A DNA stretch of 39,635 nt from Bacillota bacterium (GCA_022706865.1 JAKJBT010000005.1:1-39635), one strand, 5' to 3'; positions 1 through 8,119 are shown, numbered from the stretch's first letter. Notes: generated by a model from the letters alone, not told the origin. Numbers and translations are program-made.

Positions 1-1
1 C

Positions 2-253
2 ACAATAGGACATAATATTTCAATAATGCAAAAGACCGGCTATAGTTTTGTCGCTGCATTTACATTGCCTGAAGAATGCTGGACGGATACTTATTTTATT
101 CCACAGAAAGCAATACAAAATGCATTCTTGGAAAGAAATGCCGGGAATAAAGCCGCAGAGGCCTTTGTTGAATATATGAAATATGAAGAGGAGTTATATT
201 CTAAATACAAGCAGTATTACGGATATGTTTTCTATATTGGTAAAAAAATATAA
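2..253 (+). CDS. SAM-dependent methyltransferase, C-terminal fragment (5' end outside window)
   Basis: The reading frame is open from the first bases of the window, so the start and the SAM-binding half lie upstream. The visible 83 residues resemble the C-terminal end of class I SAM methyltransferases: a strand ending in FTLPEECW, an aromatic stretch TDTYFIPQKA, a charged helix, and a closing YYGYVFYIGKK. The LPEE-W and YYGYVFYI pattern is a tail I recognise from this family, although the catalytic core is not visible and the substrate cannot be guessed. The window starts inside the gene, so it need not be truncated in the genome. A hairpin without a T-run follows at 261-284. Confidence 0.6.
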   Translation, partial: TIGHNISIMQKTGYSFVAAFTLPEECWTDTYFIPQKAIQNAFLERNAGNKAAEAFVEYMKYEEELYSKYKQYYGYVFYIGKKI

Positions 254-260
254 AAATAAG

Positions 261-284
261 CTTTAGTATATACCTTTACTAAAG
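261..284 (+). other. Inverted repeat between the methyltransferase and acetyltransferase genes
   Basis: CTTTAGTA (261-268) pairs perfectly with TACTAAAG (277-284) across an 8-nt loop. No T-run follows. The purine-rich sequence GAGAGGA comes directly after it, so this reads as a weak or processed terminator or an mRNA hairpin rather than a classical intrinsic terminator. Confidence 0.3.
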
Positions 285-358
285 AGAGGATGTTGTGTAT
301 ATGGACAAGCAAATAGGTCCTTTGATAGATATTTGCATAGCAGAAAGGCGTGAATGAA

Positions 359-811
359 ATGGAAGTCATATCTATAAGAAAGTCTCCTGAATATAAAGAC
401 AGGGCAATTAAATACTTTCAGAGCAAATGGGCATCTCCAGACAGCATGAAGGTCTATGATGACTGCATAACAAATTGTATTACTGCACCGAGTCCATTGC
501 CTCAATGGTATCTGTTGATGGATAATGATAGAATAATCGGCTGCGCAGGTCTTATAACTAACGATTTTATCAGCCGTATGGATTTATACCCTTGGGTTTG
601 TGCTTTATTCATTGAGGAGGAATACAGGGGAAATGCCTATGGTTCCCTTCTGTTAGAGCAGTCAAAGATAGACGCAAAGGCGGGAGGCTTTTCTCACTTA
701 TACCTATGCACAGACCATTTCGGATACTATGAAAAGTATGGATTCAGGTATATTGGTACAGGCTATCATCCATGGGGAGACAGTTCTCGTATATATGCTG
801 CAGCGATATAG
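359..811 (+). CDS. GNAT family N-acetyltransferase
   Basis: A 150-residue protein with the GNAT fold. A beta strand WYLLMDNDRIIGCAGL is followed by the acetyl-CoA pyrophosphate-binding motif A around VCALFIEEEYRGNAYGSLLL (R/Q-x-x-G-x-G/A type, here YRGNAYGS) and then a C-terminal YYEKYGFRYIG segment typical of motif B. It should transfer an acetyl group from acetyl-CoA to an amine; the acceptor is unknown. ATG 359 is preferred because AGAAAGG (342-348) lies 10 nt upstream. A GTG at 350 would almost touch the Shine-Dalgarno. The next gene is a second, unrelated-looking GNAT. Confidence 0.8.
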   Translation: MEVISIRKSPEYKDRAIKYFQSKWASPDSMKVYDDCITNCITAPSPLPQWYLLMDNDRIIGCAGLITNDFISRMDLYPWVCALFIEEEYRGNAYGSLLLEQSKIDAKAGGFSHLYLCTDHFGYYEKYGFRYIGTGYHPWGDSSRIYAAAI

Positions 812-847
812 TATGTTTCCCGGAATTATTTGAATGGAGTGATCAAA

Positions 848-1312
848 ATGCTCGTCAGGAAAGCTGATTTAAATGATATAAGCAATATTATTGACTTATG
901 GTATGAGATGATGGTTTTTCATGTAAATGTAAATGATATTTACAGCTTGAAAGATAATGCAAAATCGATATATCAAAGCTATATTGAAGAAAACATGAAA
1001 GATCAGAATAAAGCTATCTTTGTGTGCGAAAGGCAAGATAAATTAGTTGGTTATTTGTTTGCCGAAATAAATTCTTTACCCCCGGTATATCATGAAGGTG
1101 TAATCGGAGTCATAACAGAATTAGGTGTTAATGAAAAAGAACGAAAACAGGGAATAGGAAAACTGTTACTCGAAAAAGCGGAAGAATGGTTCAAGGATCA
1201 AGGCATTTATAGAGCCGAGTGTACTGTATCAATAGACAATTATTTAGCACAGTCCTTTTGGAAGAAGAATAACTATACCGGCTATAACGAAATATGTTAT
1301 AAGTATTTATAG
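848..1312 (+). CDS. GNAT family N-acetyltransferase
   Basis: A 154-residue GNAT protein. It opens with MLVRKADLNDISNIIDLW, a common GNAT N-terminus, and carries motif A in ELGVNEKERKQGIGKLLLEK (Q/R-x-x-G-I-G-x-L). It ends with YLAQSFWKKNNYTGYNEICY, matching the A-x-x-F-Y/W-x-x-x-G/N-Y/F motif. ATG 848 sits 8 nt after GGAG (836-839); an in-frame TTG at 830 lacks such a site. Likely a small-molecule or aminoglycoside-like acetyltransferase, but the substrate cannot be inferred. It lies 36 nt after the first GNAT gene and may be co-transcribed with it. Confidence 0.82.
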   Translation: MLVRKADLNDISNIIDLWYEMMVFHVNVNDIYSLKDNAKSIYQSYIEENMKDQNKAIFVCERQDKLVGYLFAEINSLPPVYHEGVIGVITELGVNEKERKQGIGKLLLEKAEEWFKDQGIYRAECTVSIDNYLAQSFWKKNNYTGYNEICYKYL

Positions 1313-1371
1313 ATTGTCTTATATAAGAAGTCTGAATCCTGTGCTGCGCATTGATGGAAAGGAGTATTAAC

Positions 1372-1737
1372 ATGGAAATAACCGTAGTAAAAGAAAACAA
1401 TATAGAAATTGCAATTATAAGAAGTAATGAGATACTGATAAATGATGTTCAGTCATCATTAGATTTTGCAGTGAATATTAACTATGAAACAGGCTGTAAT
1501 CGTATTATTATCAATAAATCAGCAATAATCGAGGACTTTTTTGACCTGAAAACAAGACTCGCAGGGGAGGTATTGCAGAAGTTCATAAATTACCACATTA
1601 AAATAGCAATAGTAGGTGATTTCTCGGTTTATTCAAGTAAAAGCCTGAAAGACTTCATTTATGAGAGCAATAATGGAAGGGACATATTTTTCTTGTCCAA
1701 TGAAGAGCAGGCAATTGAAAAGCTGAGTATGGTATAA
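1372..1737 (+). CDS. DUF4180 domain-containing protein
   Basis: A 121-residue cytosolic protein of alternating strands and helices. Recognisable family features are the N-terminal strand pair EITVVKENNIEIAIIRSNEILI, the central RIIINKSAIIEDFFDLKTRL segment, the KIAIVGDFS strand and the late IFFLSNEEQAIEKL helix, all typical of the small DUF4180 family. No biochemical role is established for it. The start is ATG 1372, 7 nt after GAAAGGAG (1357-1364). Upstream in-frame ATG/TTG codons overlap that site and are unlikely. It sits between acetyltransferase and methyltransferase genes in an accessory cluster. Confidence 0.7.
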   Translation: MEITVVKENNIEIAIIRSNEILINDVQSSLDFAVNINYETGCNRIIINKSAIIEDFFDLKTRLAGEVLQKFINYHIKIAIVGDFSVYSSKSLKDFIYESNNGRDIFFLSNEEQAIEKLSMV

Positions 1738-1776
1738 TCGGGGGACTGACGTAAAAGAAAATTACAGGGGGTTCTT

Positions 1777-2541
1777 ATGAAAAGCATTGATTTTGATTCT
1801 GTGGCAGATTTATATGACTCTTATGTCACTGTAGACTTTGACATAGATTTCTTTAGAAAATTGTCAAAGGAATGCAATGGAAAATGCCTGGAACTTATGT
1901 GCGGCACAGGCCGGGTATCGCTGCCTTTGCTTATGGAAAACATTGAACTCACATGTGTGGACTATTCTGAAGAAATGCTGAATGTATTGAAAAAAAAGGC
2001 AGGAGAGCTTAATATTACTCCTGAGATAGAGTGCCAGGATGTTTGTAATCTTAATCTTAAAGATAAATATAAATTAATCATCATTCCGTTTAACTCATTT
2101 TCGGAAATATCCGATAGCATAAGACAGGAACAGGCTCTTGAGAAGATATACAAACACTTGGATAACGGAGGAACATTTGTTTGTACCTTGTACAATCCGG
2201 AATACAGGAAAAAAACCGCTGACGGATTATTAAGGGTTTTGGGGAAATTTCAGATTGATGAAAACAAAAGCTTGGTAGTTTCCAGTTATAATGTCTATAA
2301 CGAAAAAACCAAGAATGTAACCGGCATACAATTTTATGAGATATATGGCAAAGATAATAAATTAATAGAAAAACGCTGCATGGATATTTGTTTTTCACTC
2401 ATAAGCAAAGAGGATTTCATAGAAATGGCTTCAAAAGCCGGCCTTAAAATAAAAGAAATCTTGGGTGACTATAATTTTTCTCCATTCTCGGAAGATAGCA
2501 TGTTCATGAACTTTATATTGAATAAGGAGCAGAAAGGGTGA
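1777..2541 (+). CDS. Class I SAM-dependent methyltransferase
   Basis: A 254-residue Rossmann-fold methyltransferase. Motif I is CLELMCGTGRVSLPL (about residues 37-51), followed by the acidic strand end CVDYSEEML that binds the SAM ribose, the PEIECQDVCNL motif, the KLIIIPFNSFSEI strand (motif IV region) and the GGTFVCTLYNP strand after it. The C-terminal half (about 150-250) is a substrate domain ending in the usual antiparallel strands. The acceptor is unknown. The start ATG lies after an AGGGGG Shine-Dalgarno. The ndk start follows its stop by only 4 nt, so the two genes are probably translated from one message. Confidence 0.85.
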   Translation: MKSIDFDSVADLYDSYVTVDFDIDFFRKLSKECNGKCLELMCGTGRVSLPLLMENIELTCVDYSEEMLNVLKKKAGELNITPEIECQDVCNLNLKDKYKLIIIPFNSFSEISDSIRQEQALEKIYKHLDNGGTFVCTLYNPEYRKKTADGLLRVLGKFQIDENKSLVVSSYNVYNEKTKNVTGIQFYEIYGKDNKLIEKRCMDICFSLISKEDFIEMASKAGLKIKEILGDYNFSPFSEDSMFMNFILNKEQKG

Positions 2542-2545
2542 GATT

Positions 2546-2953
2546 TTGGAAAGAACGCTTGTGATTATTAAGCCGGATGCTATGGAGAGAAAATTGATGG
2601 GAAAAATAATCTCCGTCTATGAGCAGGAAGGCCTGCATATATCCTCAATTAAAATCCTTAAGCCTTCCGTGGAAACAGCAGAGTCTCATTATTCGGAACA
2701 TAAAGGAAAAAGCTTTTTCACGGGATTAATCGAGTACATAACAAGAGGAGAAGTATGTGTATTAATCGCAGAAGGGGATAATGCCATAGAGAGGGTGCGA
2801 AAAATAAACGGGGCGACAGATCCGGCAGAAGCAGATAAGGAAAGTATAAGAGGCAGATTTGGGATATCAAAAACTGAAAATTCCGTTCATGCTTCAGACA
2901 GTGTAGAAAGCGCCCAACGGGAAATAAGCATCTGGTTTCCGGAGCTGCAATGA
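2546..2953 (+). CDS. ndk: Nucleoside diphosphate kinase
   Basis: A 135-residue cytosolic enzyme that moves the gamma phosphate from ATP to other nucleoside diphosphates through a phospho-histidine. It shows the N-terminal [12 protein letters not shown] strand, the [21 protein letters not shown] region, the GATDPAEA loop and SIRGRFG. The active-site segment is NSVHASDS with His115, equivalent to the family's N-x-[VI]-H-[GA]-S-D. Length is normal. The start is TTG 2546 behind AGAAAGGGTGA (2531-2541). The close spacing to the upstream methyltransferase suggests translational coupling. Confidence 0.95.
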   Translation: MERTLVIIKPDAMERKLMGKIISVYEQEGLHISSIKILKPSVETAESHYSEHKGKSFFTGLIEYITRGEVCVLIAEGDNAIERVRKINGATDPAEADKESIRGRFGISKTENSVHASDSVESAQREISIWFPELQ

Positions 2954-2978
2954 ATTCATACAAAGGATGGTATATAAG

Positions 2979-3395
2979 ATGAAATCGTTTCGAAAAGAAT
3001 TGTATTTTAAACTGCCTGTACGCAGGGGCTATGTAAACATAACCAGAGAAGTACAAGCCTGCATAAATGAAAGCGGGATAAAGGAGGGGCTTGTACTGGT
3101 AAATCCGATGCATATTACCGCAAGTGTATTTATTAATGACGATGAATCGGGACTGCATCAGGATTTTGAAAAATGGCTGGAAACCCTTGCTCCCGAAAAA
3201 CCCCACAGTCAATACAGACATAACGGTTTTGAGGATAATGCCGATGCACACCTTAAACGTCAATTGATGGGGCGTGAGGTGATAGCGGCCGTTACTGACG
3301 GAAAGCTTGATTTCGGCACATGGGAACAGATATTTTACGGGGAGTTTGACGGGAAACGTGAAAAAAGAGTGCTGGTCAAGATAATAGGTGAATAA
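2979..3395 (+). CDS. YjbQ family protein (UPF0047; annotated as secondary thiamine-phosphate synthase)
   Basis: A 138-residue protein matching the YjbQ/UPF0047 family almost end to end. It has the [17 protein letters not shown] opening, the [20 protein letters not shown] core strand, [12 protein letters not shown], the [18 protein letters not shown] motif with the family's conserved His and Asp residues, and the [22 protein letters not shown] ending. Some members have thiamine-phosphate synthase activity; the physiological role is not settled. ATG 2979 lies 12 nt after AAAGG, while an ATG at 2967 directly abuts that site. It begins 25 nt after ndk and is probably in the same operon. Confidence 0.88.
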   Translation: MKSFRKELYFKLPVRRGYVNITREVQACINESGIKEGLVLVNPMHITASVFINDDESGLHQDFEKWLETLAPEKPHSQYRHNGFEDNADAHLKRQLMGREVIAAVTDGKLDFGTWEQIFYGEFDGKREKRVLVKIIGE

Positions 3396-3479
3396 AACAT
3401 TCAAAAACCGGCATAAAAGTGATACTATTAGTAATATATAGAGGAAAGGCCAAATTTTATATACAGGGGGGATAGCTCA

Positions 3480-3959
3480 GTGAAGGCTTTGATAGTATAT
3501 GATTCTGTTTTTGGCAATACTGAACAGATTGCCAAAGCAATCGGCGATTCACTTGCGGATTTGACAAGCACTGAGGTTGTGAAGGTAAGCGAAGCGAAGC
3601 TTGAACAGCTTCAGGGAACAGGTTTGCTGATCGTCGGTTCGCCCACCAGAGCATTCAAGCCGACAAAGGCAATTGTTGATTTCCTGATACAGATTCCTTC
3701 CAACGGACTCAAAGGAATAAACGTTGCAGCATTTGACACCAGGGTCAATACGGAAGATGTGAATTCCCGCATTCTTAACGGATTCGTAAGGATATTCGGT
3801 TATGCGGCAAAACCAATAGCCGATAAGATGCAGAAAAAAGGTGGGAACCTGGTGCTCCCTCCCGAAGGTTTTTTCGTAAAGGATAATGAAGGGCCGCTGA
3901 AGGACGGAGAGCTTGAGCGTGCCGCCAAATGGGCAATAACAGTTATGAAGGGAGAATGA
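3480..3959 (+). CDS. Flavodoxin family protein
   Basis: A 159-residue single-domain flavodoxin-like protein starting with GTG behind AGGGGGGA. The FMN phosphate loop is YDSVFGNTEQIAKAI (residues 7-21). The 60s and 90s loops that cover the isoalloxazine ring correspond to GSPTRAFKPT and FDTRVNTEDV. The C-terminal EGFFVKDNEGPLKDGELERAAKWA helix is usual for flavodoxin/NAD(P)H-dependent-reductase relatives. It is likely a low-potential electron carrier or small flavin protein; the redox partner is unknown. Its TGA stop lies 2 nt before the next gene's start, pointing to translational coupling with the NYN-domain gene. Confidence 0.88.
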   Translation: MKALIVYDSVFGNTEQIAKAIGDSLADLTSTEVVKVSEAKLEQLQGTGLLIVGSPTRAFKPTKAIVDFLIQIPSNGLKGINVAAFDTRVNTEDVNSRILNGFVRIFGYAAKPIADKMQKKGGNLVLPPEGFFVKDNEGPLKDGELERAAKWAITVMKGE

Positions 3960-3961
3960 GG

Positions 3962-4732
3962 ATGCAAAATACATCAGAATTAAGATTTGCAGTACTTATA
4001 GATGCAGAGAACATCCCGTACAAGAATATAAGGGGGATTCTTGCAGAGGTAGCCAAATACGGCACTCCTACCCTGAAGCGCATATACGGTGATTGGACCA
4101 ATTCCTCACTGTCAGGCTGGAAGAATTACTTATTGGAGAATGCAATAACACCAATCCAGCAATACAGCTATACCTCAGGAAAAAATTCCTCCGATTCGGC
4201 ATTGATTATTGATGCAATGGATATTCTGTATTCTGAAAAGGTTGACGGCTTCTGCATAGTATCAAGCGACAGCGATTTTACAAGGCTTGCTACACGTCTT
4301 CGTGAAGCCGGCATGAAAGTAATCGGAATAGGGGAAAGAAAGACTCCCAGCGCATTTATTGCAGCCTGCGATAAATTCATATATATTGAGATAATAAATG
4401 CACCGGTCAAGAATGGTGAACAATTTACAAACGAACTGCATAAGGATGATCTTGTGGAACAGGAACACAAGGGCAGTTCTCTGGATATCGGGAATGATAT
4501 TATAAGGCTGATATCTGATTCCGTAAATGACGTTGCCGATGACAACGGCTGGGCTTTCCTGGCTGATGTAGGCAATCTTATTTCAAAGAAGCAGCCCGAT
4601 TTCGATGCCAGAAACTACGGCTTTTCCAAGCTGACTCCACTGGTTAAAAGCCTCAAATGCTTTCAGATTGAAGAGAGGGAGTCGGGTAATTCAAGGATCA
4701 AGCATATATATATCCGGAATAAGAATAGATAG
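3962..4732 (+). CDS. NYN domain (PIN-like RNase fold) protein with C-terminal OST-HTH/LOTUS domain
   Basis: A 256-residue protein. The N-terminal NYN/LabA-DUF88 domain (about residues 8-145) shows the acidic nuclease-site motifs: FAVLIDAENIPY at strand 1, SSDSALIIDAMDIL with the central Asp, and FCIVSSDSDFTRLATRLREAG at strand 4. A linker of about 35 residues leads to an OST-HTH/LOTUS-like winged helix (about 175-250: DIIRLISDSVNDV ... WAFLADVGNLISKKQPDFDARNYG ... KHIYIR), a fold known for RNA or nucleic-acid binding. A metal-dependent RNase acting on an unknown RNA is the likely role. ATG 3962 follows AGGGAG; longer in-frame starts would lie inside the flavodoxin gene. Confidence 0.85.
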   Translation: MQNTSELRFAVLIDAENIPYKNIRGILAEVAKYGTPTLKRIYGDWTNSSLSGWKNYLLENAITPIQQYSYTSGKNSSDSALIIDAMDILYSEKVDGFCIVSSDSDFTRLATRLREAGMKVIGIGERKTPSAFIAACDKFIYIEIINAPVKNGEQFTNELHKDDLVEQEHKGSSLDIGNDIIRLISDSVNDVADDNGWAFLADVGNLISKKQPDFDARNYGFSKLTPLVKSLKCFQIEERESGNSRIKHIYIRNKNR

Positions 4733-4769
4733 TGATTCTTATTTTTAAGGAAACAGCAGGCGGAATAAT

Positions 4770-5501
4770 ATGAAAACCAATAAACGGCTTTATATAATAT
4801 TTATGCTGTCTGTAACAGCAGTCTTATGTGTTTGTTTCATTGCACTTGACTTTTCAAGATTTTTGAATCTGGACTACAGCTATGACATATTTCCCGGTGC
4901 ACTTCTTAAAAGAATATGTGTGATAATAGCTGCAATAATTGCCTGGTCTGCGGGAAGGGATGGATTAAGCCCAAGGGACAACAGACTGATGAAGGCTGCC
5001 TTTATATTTGCTGTCTTTGGAGAAACAGCCTTTTTATTCAGGGAAAGGGCAATTGGGGTAGGAATGTTTGCCCTGTGCCAGACCTTGCTGATTATAAGAA
5101 ATAGTACAGGCTTAGGATATAAGCTGACCCGGGCGGGCAGTAGACAAATAAGAAGACTTGCTGTCTCAGGCATAATAATTATTATATCTGTAATATTTCC
5201 GTTTCTGTCAGGTTACTTGTTCAAAACGGACATCACTTTGAATATAGTCTATTTATACGGAATAATTCTGAGTATATCATTATGGGCGGGGCTTGCCTGC
5301 AATATACTCGGTTTACTTCCCCAGATGAACGCAAGAATGGCCGCTTGGGGAATGATATGCTTCTTTTGCTGCGATGTTCTTGTCGGGCTTGATGCCGTAT
5401 TGGAGGCAGGACTGCCATGGCTTTTGGCAAACAGCTTTATATGGGTATTTTACATTCCTGCCCTTGTACTGCTGGCTTTAAGCTGTTACAGATATAATTG
5501 A
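4770..5501 (+). CDS. Multi-pass membrane protein, possibly YhhN/lysoplasmalogenase-like
   Basis: A 243-residue hydrophobic protein with about seven predicted membrane helices: near residues 8-28, 44-62, 74-90, 130-148, 155-176, 188-206 and 214-240. Short basic loops such as RAGSRQIRR lie between them. The arrangement and the helix containing CFFCCDVLVGLDAVLE recall the YhhN family, where a late helix carries a conserved acidic residue, but the match is weak and no catalytic signature is certain. It begins 37 nt after the NYN gene and 16 nt before the small transporter gene, so all three may share a transcript. Confidence 0.6.
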   Translation: MKTNKRLYIIFMLSVTAVLCVCFIALDFSRFLNLDYSYDIFPGALLKRICVIIAAIIAWSAGRDGLSPRDNRLMKAAFIFAVFGETAFLFRERAIGVGMFALCQTLLIIRNSTGLGYKLTRAGSRQIRRLAVSGIIIIISVIFPFLSGYLFKTDITLNIVYLYGIILSISLWAGLACNILGLLPQMNARMAAWGMICFFCCDVLVGLDAVLEAGLPWLLANSFIWVFYIPALVLLALSCYRYN

Positions 5502-5517
5502 TTTAAGGAGTATCATA

Positions 5518-5949
5518 ATGAAAGGTATCTTATTTGCAGTTTCAGCAGGAATATTTATTGCTATGCAGCAGGTATTCAATGCGAGATTGGGAGAAAAGGC
5601 AGGTTTTTGGGAAACGAATACCTTTGTACATGGAAGCGGGTTTGCGTTTTCATTAATAATATTGATGATTGCCGGAAACGGAAGCTTCTCAAAAATCGGA
5701 GAGGCGAATAAACTGTATCTTCTGGGAGGGGTATTGGGAGTCCTTATAGTATTCAGCGCCATGACTGCAGTTACAGCTCTTGGTGCGACATACAGCATAG
5801 CAGTACTATTGGTTGCGCAGCTTATTGCGGCAACTGTCATTGATTCCTTCGGCCTGTTCGGCAGCCCTGTTATTAAATTCGATATAACCAAGTTCCTGGG
5901 AATAGCAATCATGATTGCAGGAATAGTAGTTTTTAAGCTGAAAGGATGA
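5518..5949 (+). CDS. DMT-superfamily DUF606/YdcZ-like membrane protein
   Basis: A 143-residue integral membrane protein with five hydrophobic helices, the size of a half-transporter. The opening GILFAVSAGIFIAMQQVFNARLGEKAG closely follows the DUF606/YdcZ family pattern (G-x-x-x-x-x-Q-x-x-x-N-x-x-L), with FVHGSGFAFSLIILM in helix 2 and TKFLGIAIMIAGIVVFKLKG closing the protein. DUF606 proteins often act as pairs or dimers; the substrate is unknown. The Shine-Dalgarno is AAGGAG, about 8 nt upstream. A strong terminator follows 15 nt after the stop. Confidence 0.82.
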   Translation: MKGILFAVSAGIFIAMQQVFNARLGEKAGFWETNTFVHGSGFAFSLIILMIAGNGSFSKIGEANKLYLLGGVLGVLIVFSAMTAVTALGATYSIAVLLVAQLIAATVIDSFGLFGSPVIKFDITKFLGIAIMIAGIVVFKLKG

Positions 5950-5964
5950 TTTCAGATATTCCAT

Positions 5965-5987
5965 GCGGCCGTAAGGCCGCTTTTTTT
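5965..5987 (+). terminator. Intrinsic terminator after the DUF606 gene
   Basis: GCGGCC (5965-5970), a GTAA tetraloop and GGCCGC (5975-5980) are followed by seven T residues. A second small GC hairpin (CGGCC-TCGG-GGCCG) lies just downstream without a T-run. Confidence 0.88.
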
Positions 5988-6083
5988 ATGCGGCCTCGGG
6001 GCCGAATATTGAAGTATTTTGGACTTCTTATCTGAATATGAATTATTATACCAACTATAATATTTCATTTTGGAGGGATAGTC

Positions 6084-6797
6084 TTGAAATCCAGGATAAT
6101 AATAATCAGTAAGACAAAACTCTTAGTAATGCTCCTGATAATTGCTGCCCTGTTGCTTTTTATATTCGCATTGAGAACCATCAGCATAAATACACTTCAT
6201 TATTATGATCCGATATATAAAGGAATGGAAGATGATAAAAAGATTGCTTTTGCCTGCAATGTGGTATGGGGAGAGGAATACCTGCCCCGGATACTCACGC
6301 TGCTGGAAGAAAAGGATATAAAAATCACCTTCTTTATCGGAGGGCAATGGGCGGAAAAAAATGAAGAGCTTCTGCGGAATATACATAATGCAGGGCATGA
6401 GTTGGGAAATCACGGCTATAAGCACTTATACCACAGCAAGCTTACTCCTGAATCGAACAAGCAGGAAATATCCAGGACGGAGGAGATAATAAAAAGAATA
6501 ACCGGATACAAAACGGTTCTGTTTGCCCCGCCCTATGGTGATATCAACGATACTGTGGTAAGCTCGGCAGAAGCTTTGGGATACAAGGTCATTATGTGGA
6601 GCATAGATACAATAGACTGGAATACCAGGGATTACAAAAAGATATTGCAGCGAGTGGAAAACAAACATCATAAAGGCGCTATTGTCCTTATGCATCCGAC
6701 CAAGGTTACCATTGATGCACTGCCCCAAATGATTAAGAATCTGGAGAGCCACGGCTATGAGATAACCACGGTAAGTGAAGTATTAGAAAACGATTGA
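6084..6797 (+). CDS. Polysaccharide deacetylase-fold sporulation protein, YlxY/PdaB-like
   Basis: A 237-residue protein with an N-terminal signal anchor (about residues 11-31) and an NodB-like domain outside the membrane. Motif 2 is NHGYKH (His110, His114), motif 3 is LFAPPYGD (147-153), the DTIDW loop is at 175-179, and the last motif is VLMHP (201-205). The usual TFDD stretch is replaced by AFACNVVW (55-62), so the catalytic aspartate is missing. The YlxY branch of spore-former deacetylases already tends to have Asn here. The start is TTG after TGGAGGGA. The location directly before an M16 peptidase matches ylxY-mlpA in Bacillus, which supports a role in spore cortex or envelope, perhaps as an inactive enzyme. 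Confidence 0.8.
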   Translation: MKSRIIIISKTKLLVMLLIIAALLLFIFALRTISINTLHYYDPIYKGMEDDKKIAFACNVVWGEEYLPRILTLLEEKDIKITFFIGGQWAEKNEELLRNIHNAGHELGNHGYKHLYHSKLTPESNKQEISRTEEIIKRITGYKTVLFAPPYGDINDTVVSSAEALGYKVIMWSIDTIDWNTRDYKKILQRVENKHHKGAIVLMHPTKVTIDALPQMIKNLESHGYEITTVSEVLEND

Positions 6798-6822
6798 AAA
6801 AATACCGCATTTTATATATAAT
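6794..6822 (+). promoter_or_regulatory. Putative sigma-A-type promoter for the M16 peptidase gene
   Basis: TTGAAA (6794-6799) and TATAAT (6817-6822) are separated by 17 bp, about 40 nt before the ATG at 6863. The -35 element overlaps the stop codon of the upstream gene. The spacing is ideal, but the region is AT-rich. Confidence 0.5.
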
Positions 6823-6862
6823 GAGATGTACATTTTAAAAAACGAAAATCCGGAGGTAAATA

Positions 6863-8119
6863 ATGTATCTTAAAGAGACCCTGAAGAATGGAATAAGGAT
6901 AGTTGCTGAGGAAATACCATATGTCAATTCAGTCTCCATCGGTTTATGGTTTAAGGTGGGATCACGATATGAGAGTATAGCGAATAACGGTATTTCCCAT
7001 TTTATTGAGCATATGCTTTTCAAAGGCACTAAGAACAGATCGGCAAAGGATATAGCAAACAGTATAGATAAACTCGGAGGCCAGCTTAATGCGTTTACAT
7101 CAAAGGAATGCACATGCTTGTATGCGAAAGTGCTGGATACTCATTTTGATATAGCTTTGGACGTTCTGGCGGACATGTTTTTCAATTCCAACTTTGACTG
7201 CGAAGAAATCGATAAGGAAAGAGGAGTAGTAATAGAAGAAATAAACATGTATGAAGATTCTCCCGAGGATCTTGTACATGACCTATTCAGCCAGGCAGTA
7301 TGGTCGGGAAATCCTTTGGGAATGTCCATTCTCGGAACTGAGGAATCCCTCGGTAATCTTAACAGGGATACAATAGTCCGATATTTTAAAGAAAACTATG
7401 GCCCTCAGAATATTGTCATTTCCGTTGTGGGTAATTTCAAGCATAAGGATGCAGTAAACAGAATAAAGGCGTATTTTGAGAAAGCCGAACAAATTGATAA
7501 GTCCGCGGCTGATATTGTAATGCCCCGCTTTGAGCCTGAGTATACCCTTAAGAACAAGGATACTGAACAGGTACATCTTTGTATGGGCTTTAACGGTGTA
7601 GATATAAAAAGCAATACATTTTATCCCATGCTGGTTTTAAATAATGTTTTCGGCGGAGCCATGAGCTCCAGGCTCTTCCAAAAGATAAGAGAGGACAGGG
7701 GGCTTGCGTATTCAGTATTCTCCTATCCTTCTTCCTTTGAAGACTGCGGGCTGTTCTCAATTTATGCCGGTTCAAAGCCTGATAACCTTAAAAGCGTAGC
7801 GGAGCTTATCATGGAAGAAATAAACCTGATAAAGAACAATGGCATTACTGAGGAAGAGCTTTTTGATTCCAAAGAGCAGCTTAAGGGCAGTTATATACTC
7901 GGCCTGGAAAGCACCAGCGGAAGAATGATTTCCATAGGCAAATCTGAGCTTTTGCTTGACATAATATATTCTCCGGCGGAGATATTGGCAAAAATCGACA
8001 AGGTTGATATGGATAGCGTGAATAGTGCCATAAAGCACATATTCGATACAGACAGCATGGGTGCTGCGGTAATAGGAAACATGAAAAACAGCACGGATAT
8101 AAGAAAGCTGTTCAAATAA
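6863..8119 (+). CDS. M16 family zinc metallopeptidase (insulinase/processing-peptidase-like, YmxG/MlpA type)
   Basis: A 418-residue two-domain M16B peptidase. The inverted zinc motif HFIEH is at 46-50 (His46, Glu49, His50), and the third ligand is at Glu125/126 in VVIEEINMYEDSPED, at the usual distance of about 76 residues. The C-terminal inactive half begins near residue 215 and contains MSSRLFQKIREDRGLAYSV, the family's substrate-side R/Y motif. Length is normal and all catalytic residues are present. The Shine-Dalgarno is CCGGAGG. The neighbour order (deacetylase, M16, dut, ymxH-like) is that of spore formers. The natural substrate is unknown. Confidence 0.93.
   Translation: MYLKETLKNGIRIVAEEIPYVNSVSIGLWFKVGSRYESIANNGISHFIEHMLFKGTKNRSAKDIANSIDKLGGQLNAFTSKECTCLYAKVLDTHFDIALDVLADMFFNSNFDCEEIDKERGVVIEEINMYEDSPEDLVHDLFSQAVWSGNPLGMSILGTEESLGNLNRDTIVRYFKENYGPQNIVISVVGNFKHKDAVNRIKAYFEKAEQIDKSAADIVMPRFEPEYTLKNKDTEQVHLCMGFNGVDIKSNTFYPMLVLNNVFGGAMSSRLFQKIREDRGLAYSVFSYPSSFEDCGLFSIYAGSKPDNLKSVAELIMEEINLIKNNGITEEELFDSKEQLKGSYILGLESTSGRMISIGKSELLLDIIYSPAEILAKIDKVDMDSVNSAIKHIFDTDSMGAAVIGNMKNSTDIRKLFK

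Noticed and set aside
301..357. An 18-codon ORF (MDKQIGPLIDICIAERRE) just before the first acetyltransferase gene
   Set aside because: Purine-rich sequence is 11 nt upstream and the stop overlaps the next gene's start region, but the product is not recognisable and the frame is too short to support.
2718..3404. A 228-codon minus-strand frame across ndk and the YjbQ-family gene
   Set aside because: It is antisense to two clearly recognisable genes, has no family features and is a shadow of their codon use.
5990..6083. Possible sigma-E promoter before the YlxY/PdaB-like gene
   Set aside because: GAATAT and TATAATAT-like boxes occur but do not match the sigma-E -10 well enough in this AT-rich spacer.
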